From: JBOGOC01 sp050747525
GTDB taxonomy: Bacteria; Acidobacteriota; Polarisedimenticolia; JACPZX01; DASXTC01
DNA: 64,000 nucleotides
Assembly: GCA_050747525.1 (NCBI GenBank)
Contig: JBOGOC010000010.1
Location: 1 to 64,000, forward strand
Direction of reading: 5' to 3'
How positions within the stretch are numbered: the stretch's first letter is position 1; every line of letters starts with the position of its first letter. The notes under the pieces are model-generated. The model was given only the letters and a program-made list of their open reading frames with translations, was not told where the DNA came from and did not search any database. The translations under genes were made by a program, and so were the position numbers. This document shows, in pieces, positions 59,075 to 64,000 of the stretch.

Positions 59075-59683
59075 ATGATGGGCGCACACGCGGGGCTACC
59101 CGCAGGCGGTTCTGCGGGAGGCGATCCGGATACCACCACCTCCTTGCTCGCCCGCGCGCGCGAGGGCGACGGTTCCGCGCGTGACCGGCTCCTGACCCGC
59201 TGCCTGCCAATCCTGCGTCGCTGGGCCCACGGCCGCCTGCCCGGCAATGCCCGCGACCTCTTCGATACCGACGATCTCGTTCAGATCACCCTCATTCGCG
59301 CGTTAGATCATTTGAAGAGCTTTGAGCCGCGGCGTGAGGGAGCCTTCATGGCCTACCTCCGGCGCATCCTGGTGAATCAGATAAAGGACCGAGTCAGGAT
59401 GGCCGCCACACGGCCCGCGGCAGAGTCGGTGCCGGCCGAGCTGGCCGGCGAGGGGCCATCCCCCTTGGAGAGGGCGATCAGCCGCGAGGAGCTGGAAGCG
59501 TATGAGGCCGCTCTGCAGACGTTGCCGGGAAACCAGCACGAGGCCGTCTTGCTGCGACTTGAGATGGGATACACGCACGCGGAAGTGGCACAGGCCCTCG
59601 GGCTGTCGTCGTCGGACGCCGCGCGGATGCTCGTGGCACGGGCTCTGGACCGGTTGGCCGAGGTGATGGATGGACAAGTCTGA
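59075..59683 (+). CDS. ECF-type sigma factor
   Basis: 202 residues. Region 2 at about 45-110 (LFDTDDLVQITLIRALDHLK, FMAYLRRILVNQIKDRVR) and region 4 at about 140-195 (LQTLPGNQHEAVLLRLEMGY, THAEVAQALGLSSSDAARML). GGGGAGGG precedes the ATG; a second ATG follows directly. Its end overlaps the kinase start by 14 bases. Family knowledge: ECF sigma factors encoded with Ser/Thr kinases, such as the EcfP/PknT type, are activated by phosphorylation. The acidic TDD cluster typical of ordinary ECFs is present, so the phospho-dependence of that class is not evident here. Confidence 0.88.
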   Translation: MMGAHAGLPAGGSAGGDPDTTTSLLARAREGDGSARDRLLTRCLPILRRWAHGRLPGNARDLFDTDDLVQITLIRALDHLKSFEPRREGAFMAYLRRILVNQIKDRVRMAATRPAAESVPAELAGEGPSPLERAISREELEAYEAALQTLPGNQHEAVLLRLEMGYTHAEVAQALGLSSSDAARMLVARALDRLAEVMDGQV

Positions 59684-61358
59684 GGGGAACGGCTCGCTGT
59701 TCAGCGTGGCTGAAGCGATCGGCGACGGCAGGCCCGTTGATTGGGAACGGGAGGGCGCCGCGCATCCCGGCCTGCGCGGGCGCCTGGCGCGACTCAAAGT
59801 GCTGGAGGCCGTCGCTGTCGCGCACCGCGCGACGCCGGTCCTCCCCCCGGCGCAGCCTCCAGCACCGTCGCCGCCGGCCAGCTGGGGCCATCTGCGGATC
59901 CTCGAGAGGCTCGGCGGGGGAGGATTCGCCGAGGTCTACCGCGCGTTTGACACGGCGCTGGAGCGGGAGGTGGCTCTCAAGCTTCCGCGGCACGAAGTGG
60001 AAAAAGCTGGCCGTGGAAGGTTCTCCGTGGTGAGCTTTCTCGAGGAAGCCCGAAAACACGCGCGGGTCAAGCACCCCAACGTGCTGGTGATCCACGGCGC
60101 TGATTTCCACGAGGGACGCGCCGGCATCTGGACGGATCTCCTTGAGGGCAAGACGCTGGAAGAATGCCTGACCAGCGTGGGGCCGTTCAGCGAGCGCGAG
60201 GCCGCCAACATCGGCATCGAGTTGTGCCGCGCGCTGGCCGCCGTGCACGCCGCCGGCATGCTGCATCGCGACGTGAAGACCTCCAATGTCATGAGAGAGG
60301 TGGGTGGCCGGATCGTCCTGATGGACTTCGGCTGCGTGGGCGAAGCGACCCCCGTGGGAGCGGGGACGGCGAGGCAGACCTCCGGCACACCGGCGTTCAT
60401 GGCGCCCGAGGTGCTGCTCGACGGGCAGCCCGCGAGCGTTGCGTCCGACATCTACAGCCTGGGCGCAATGCTCTACCGCCTGGTGAGCGGCCGGGACCCA
60501 GTCTCCGCCGGCGCGCTGAGCGACCACTTCGAGAAGCTCCGGCGCGGCGAGGTGACACCACTGTTGGACGCGAGGAGCGATCTGTCGCCGGCATTCGCGA
60601 GAGTCGTGGAGAAGGCCCTCGCCCACGATCCGTCGCAACGATACGCCAGTGCCGGGATGCTGGAACGCGCGCTGGCGGCCGCAGAGCCAGTGCCGCCACC
60701 GCCTCGCCCGCGCCGCATCTACGCGGTCATGACTGCGCTGGCCATGACCCCTCTCGCCGCGCTGCTTTGGATCGTCTGGCCGAGCGCGTCCTTCAGCGTG
60801 GAGGCCGCGCTTTACCGTCAAGGCAACCAGGTCGAGGAACGACTCCTGCAGGATAGCCATGTTGCCCTCGGCGACCTGATCTTCCTCGAGATGCGTGGCT
60901 CCACTCCACTTCACGTCTATGTCCTCAACGAAGATCAGGCCGGAAGCGTCTGGGCCATCTTTCCCGCGGGACTGGACCTGGCCAACCCGCTACGCGAGGG
61001 AGCCACGCACCGCCTGCCGGGTAGGGTGAATGGCGAGCAGCAGTTCTGGAAGCTCTCGACCGCCGGCGGTCGCGAGACGCTGCTGGTGGTCGCCTCGCGC
61101 ACCCCTCTTGATTACCTGGAGCGCGAGGTCGCCGGTCTTCCGAAGCCAGGCGTGGATCGTGCTCCGGCCTATGCGCAGGTGTCCCAGGAGGCAGCCCACC
61201 GTCTGCTCCGCGGTATCGGCGAGATCTCGGGCCGCGTGGCGGAGAGTGGGATCCCGCATCCTCGGAGGTTGAGCGAGATCGCGCGCTCCCTGCCGAGCGA
61301 AGGCCGAACCGATGAAGGGATCTGGTGGTGGCAAATTCACCTGACCGCCGGGCCATGA
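59670..61358 (+). CDS. transmembrane Ser/Thr protein kinase with DUF4384-like sensor
   Basis: 562 residues. Kinase domain at about 74-335: glycine loop LGGGGFAEVY (81-90), Lys104 (VALKLP), HRD at 199-201 (LHRDVKTSN), MDFG with Asp219, and FMAPE. A membrane segment spans about 350-370 (AVMTALAMTPLAALLWIVW). The external domain (about 395-490) resembles DUF4384: VALGDLIFLEMRGSTPLHVY, VLNEDQAGSVWAIFPAGLDL, GRETLLVVASRTPLDYLE. The gene overlaps the sigma factor upstream and the TPR-CHAT gene downstream, arguing for a common signalling pathway. The likely target is the sigma factor. Confidence 0.92.
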   Translation: MDKSEGNGSLFSVAEAIGDGRPVDWEREGAAHPGLRGRLARLKVLEAVAVAHRATPVLPPAQPPAPSPPASWGHLRILERLGGGGFAEVYRAFDTALEREVALKLPRHEVEKAGRGRFSVVSFLEEARKHARVKHPNVLVIHGADFHEGRAGIWTDLLEGKTLEECLTSVGPFSEREAANIGIELCRALAAVHAAGMLHRDVKTSNVMREVGGRIVLMDFGCVGEATPVGAGTARQTSGTPAFMAPEVLLDGQPASVASDIYSLGAMLYRLVSGRDPVSAGALSDHFEKLRRGEVTPLLDARSDLSPAFARVVEKALAHDPSQRYASAGMLERALAAAEPVPPPPRPRRIYAVMTALAMTPLAALLWIVWPSASFSVEAALYRQGNQVEERLLQDSHVALGDLIFLEMRGSTPLHVYVLNEDQAGSVWAIFPAGLDLANPLREGATHRLPGRVNGEQQFWKLSTAGGRETLLVVASRTPLDYLEREVAGLPKPGVDRAPAYAQVSQEAAHRLLRGIGEISGRVAESGIPHPRRLSEIARSLPSEGRTDEGIWWWQIHLTAGP

Positions 61359-64000
61359 CCGCCCGGCTGGCCGGAATCCTCATGATGCTGGCGCTTGGCG
61401 CATCGCCGATCCCAGGCGATCGCGAGGTTCAGGCGGAACTCGATCGCGTGGCCGCCCTCATGAAGGACCGCCGCTACGACGAGGCGGAGAGCGCCTCGAG
61501 GCGACTGCTGAGTCGCGTCGAGGCGACCTTGGGCGCCGCGTCATTGGAAACCGCGTCGGTCGTGGACGCTCTCGTGACGGCCCTATGGAGAGGTGGGAAG
61601 TCCCAGGATCCCGAAGCGCTCGAGCTCGCGGAGCGCGCGCTGAAGATCAAGGAATCCCGCCTCGATCCGGGGGATCTGCAAATCGTCGCCAGCGCCCGCA
61701 ACGCCGGTCATCTGCTGCGGGAGAGAGCCCGCTACGAGGAGGCGCGCCTGCAATACGAGCGAGCGCGCCGGATCGACGAACAGGTCCTGGGGGTCGGCCA
61801 TCTGGAGGCCGCCTGGGACATCCGCTATCTGGGGAACGTGGCGCTCGACCTCGGGCAGTATGACGATGCGATGCGGCTCTACCGGCGCGCCCTGGAAGTC
61901 GCCGGAATCACCCTGCCCCCGGATGATCCGGATCTGGCGGATCTGGAGTACAACCTGGCAATCACCCTTCGGCGTCTTGGGGAATATGAGGCGGCCAGAC
62001 CGCTCTACGATCACGTGCTGTCGGTGAAGGAGCGCATACTCACCAAGGACGACCCCGCCCTCGCCTTCTTCCTCAACGGTTACGCCGTTTTCCTCAACGA
62101 AACGGGTGACTATGCCGGAGCGAGGGCGCTGTACGAGCGCGTGCTGGAGATCCGCCGGAAGGCTCTGGGGAGCGAGCATGTCGATGTCGCAACCGCCCTG
62201 AACAACCTGAGCCTCGTGCTGGCCCGGCTGGGAGACGACCGAGAAGCCAGGACGGGCTTTCAGGAGGCCCTTCGAATCCGGGAGAAGGCTCTGCCGCCCG
62301 ATCATCTCCTCGTTGCCCAGGGGCTTCACAACCTGGCCGTCCAGGAAGCGCAGATGGGAGATTTTCAGGCGGCTCGACCCCGCTTCGAGGGGGCGCTTCA
62401 AATCCGGCGGCAGGCGCTGGGCGACAGGCACCCGGAGGTGGCGACAACACTCCAGAGACTGGCCCGCGTCCTGCTCGAGACAGGTGACGCAGCGGCCGCC
62501 GAGCGATCGTTCGACGAAGCGCTCGCCATCTGGAACGAGACGCTCGGGCAGCTCCACCAGGACCGGGCCTTCTGCCTCCAGGGCCTGGGGAACATCCGCG
62601 AACGAGCCGGCGACCTCGCCGGCGCCGAGAGCCTGTACGGGCGGGCTCTCGAACTCCTTCGGCAGGCGCTGGGCCCGGATCATCCCAGGGTGGCCGAGAC
62701 GATGTACAACCTCTCGGGGGTGACGGCGAGAGCCGGCGCGAGCCAGAGAGCCCTTGACCTCGCCCTCGGCAGCGAGAGAATCGCTCGGGAACACCTGCAC
62801 ATAACGGCCCGGTTCCTTCCCGAGCGGCTGGCCCTCAGGTATGCCGCCACGCGCGCCGAGAGCCTCGATCTGGCGCTCTCGCTGGCGACGGAGGGTGAAG
62901 ATCGCGCAACTGCATCCAGAGTCTGGGACGCGCTCATCCGATCTCGATCGCAGATCCTCGACGAGATGGCCTCGCGGCACCGCGCCGTGAGTCAGTCCGA
63001 GGATACTGAAGTTCGCCGGCTCTCGGAGGCGGTCTCCGTCACCAGCAGGCGCCTGGCCCATCTTGCATTGACCGGGCCGGACGCACATGGGGGCGGGGCG
63101 TACAACGCCCTTCTCCAGGAAGCGCGTGCCAAAAAAGAGAAAGCTGAGGCGGCGCTCGCCGAGAGGAGCGCTCTGTTTCGCAGCGAACGCGAGGCAAGTC
63201 AGGCGGGGCTGGAGGAGGTTCGCCGGCGTCTCCCGGCCGGCAGCGCCCTCGTCGGGTTCGCCTCGCCCAACCGAGTCGGCGGGCGCGATGTGGCTCTCGT
63301 GCTGTCAGCGGGTGCCGCCCATCCAGCCATCGTGCCGCTCGGGCCCGCGATCGAGATCGACCGGCTCGTCCTCCAGTGGAAGCGGGAGGCAGCCCGTGGC
63401 CACGCCGCGCCAGGTGCGTCGATCGGCGAGGTCGAGGAGGCCTACCGGTCGGCCGGCCGGTCGCTGCGGGAGGAGATCTGGGATCCCCTCGTGCGGGAGC
63501 TGCGGGGAGCGGCGCGGGTGTTCGTGGTTCCCGACGGCGCGCTCCATCTCGTCAACTTCGCCAGCCTCCCATCAGGAAGTGGCAGGTATCTGATCGAGAG
63601 CGGCCCGCTGATCGAGTATCTCTCGGCGGAGCGCGACCTGGTCGGGGCGGGCGACCGCGGGAAGACGGGCACCGGCCTGCTCGCGCTGGGAGACCCGGCC
63701 TTCAACGAGCCGCGAAGCGATCCACAGGGGGCGGTGGCACGCCATCGATCCGTGTGCGGCGACGTTGGCGCTGTGCCCTCCAACCGGCTGCCGGAGGCGG
63801 CACGCGAGGTCGAGGAGATCGCAAGGCTCTGGCGTGAGGCGGCCCGGGCGAAGTCAGCCAGCCCCGGCCCGTTGGATGTCCTCATCGGCCCGCGCGCCAG
63901 CGAAGCAGCCTTCAAGGAGATGGCCGCGGGCCGCCGCGTCCTGCACTTGGCGACGCACGGCTTCTTCCTAGGAGAGGGCTGCCAGTCCTCGGGCTCCATG
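61355..64000 (+). CDS. exported TPR-CHAT protein, 3' end outside window
   Basis: At least 882 residues; the frame runs off the right edge. It starts in an ATGA overlap with the kinase stop. The N-terminus is signal-like (MTARLAGILMMLALGASPIP). Seven or more kinesin-light-chain-type TPRs follow (YEEARLQYERARRIDEQVLG, YAGARALYERVLEIRRKALG, HPEVATTLQRLARVLLETGD). A helical linker (EARAKKEKAEAALAERSALF) leads to the CHAT domain: VVPDGALHLVNFASLPSG, LLALGDPAFNEP and His868 in VLHLATHGFFL. The catalytic Cys lies beyond the edge. It is a second CHAT protein of the window but has a different TPR type from the one at 10107-12629. Confidence 0.9.
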   Translation, partial: MTARLAGILMMLALGASPIPGDREVQAELDRVAALMKDRRYDEAESASRRLLSRVEATLGAASLETASVVDALVTALWRGGKSQDPEALELAERALKIKESRLDPGDLQIVASARNAGHLLRERARYEEARLQYERARRIDEQVLGVGHLEAAWDIRYLGNVALDLGQYDDAMRLYRRALEVAGITLPPDDPDLADLEYNLAITLRRLGEYEAARPLYDHVLSVKERILTKDDPALAFFLNGYAVFLNETGDYAGARALYERVLEIRRKALGSEHVDVATALNNLSLVLARLGDDREARTGFQEALRIREKALPPDHLLVAQGLHNLAVQEAQMGDFQAARPRFEGALQIRRQALGDRHPEVATTLQRLARVLLETGDAAAAERSFDEALAIWNETLGQLHQDRAFCLQGLGNIRERAGDLAGAESLYGRALELLRQALGPDHPRVAETMYNLSGVTARAGASQRALDLALGSERIAREHLHITARFLPERLALRYAATRAESLDLALSLATEGEDRATASRVWDALIRSRSQILDEMASRHRAVSQSEDTEVRRLSEAVSVTSRRLAHLALTGPDAHGGGAYNALLQEARAKKEKAEAALAERSALFRSEREASQAGLEEVRRRLPAGSALVGFASPNRVGGRDVALVLSAGAAHPAIVPLGPAIEIDRLVLQWKREAARGHAAPGASIGEVEEAYRSAGRSLREEIWDPLVRELRGAARVFVVPDGALHLVNFASLPSGSGRYLIESGPLIEYLSAERDLVGAGDRGKTGTGLLALGDPAFNEPRSDPQGAVARHRSVCGDVGAVPSNRLPEAAREVEEIARLWREAARAKSASPGPLDVLIGPRASEAAFKEMAAGRRVLHLATHGFFLGEGCQSSGSM

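Overview
The window is GC-rich DNA, densely coded, with long multidomain genes. It looks like a Gram-negative chromosome of the Acidobacteriota/Myxococcota type: there are lipoprotein and signal-peptide genes, ECF sigma-kinase pairs, C14 caspases and CHAT proteases, and giant ASH-repeat proteins. The phylum cannot be fixed from the sequence alone. No rRNA, tRNA, CRISPR array, integrase, transposase or capsid gene was seen.

Layout. (1) 1-1271 (-): a PQQ-type beta-propeller gene broken by two frameshifts and cut by the left edge. (2) 1442-12629 (+): a tight five-gene operon of a secreted caspase, a pseudocaspase-HEAT-TPR protein, a lipoprotein fusing a caspase to an NlpC/P60-like domain, a membrane-anchored protein of unknown function, and a TPR-CHAT protease. 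All five carry export signals. (3) 12708-41418 (-): about 29 kb encoding a contractile injection system of the extracellular (eCIS/Afp/PVC-like) type. In transcription order: small winged-helix-like protein, sheath, tube, zinc-ribbon baseplate protein, Pro-rich protein, Pvc16-like terminator, tandem AAA ATPase, small conserved protein, DUF4157 protein, CIS tube/Afp7-N-like protein, LysM, gpD-like hub, gpV-like spike, PAAR-like tip, gp25, two large baseplate wedge proteins (J-type), gpI fused to a beta-helix, a DUF6519 giant, and a triple-domain GT2 glycosyltransferase. Many junctions are ATGA overlaps or gaps of a few bases, so the genes are probably translationally coupled. (4) 41605-42975 (-): a sigma-54-type activator. 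Between it and the eCIS operon lie a palindromic half-site array and a weak -24/-12 element. (5) 43307-55114 (-) and 55368-57158 (+): two divergent subtilases; the first is about 3935 residues, with six copies of a domain I cannot name, three Kelch-like propeller blocks and many ASH modules. (6) 57161-58545 (+): a DUF1566/Lcl-like protein and a protein of unknown function. (7) 58595-59035 (-): a truncated Fic gene. (8) 59075-64000 (+): an overlapping ECF sigma / Ser-Thr kinase / TPR-CHAT operon, cut by the right edge.

How it may work together (inference). The eCIS is a complete-looking contractile particle, probably switched on by the adjacent activator, with the DUF4157 protein as the best cargo candidate. 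Both flanks carry exported cysteine-protease modules (caspase or CHAT). This pairing is the most unusual aspect. Whether they are immunity, processing, host-targeting or unrelated signalling proteins cannot be decided here.
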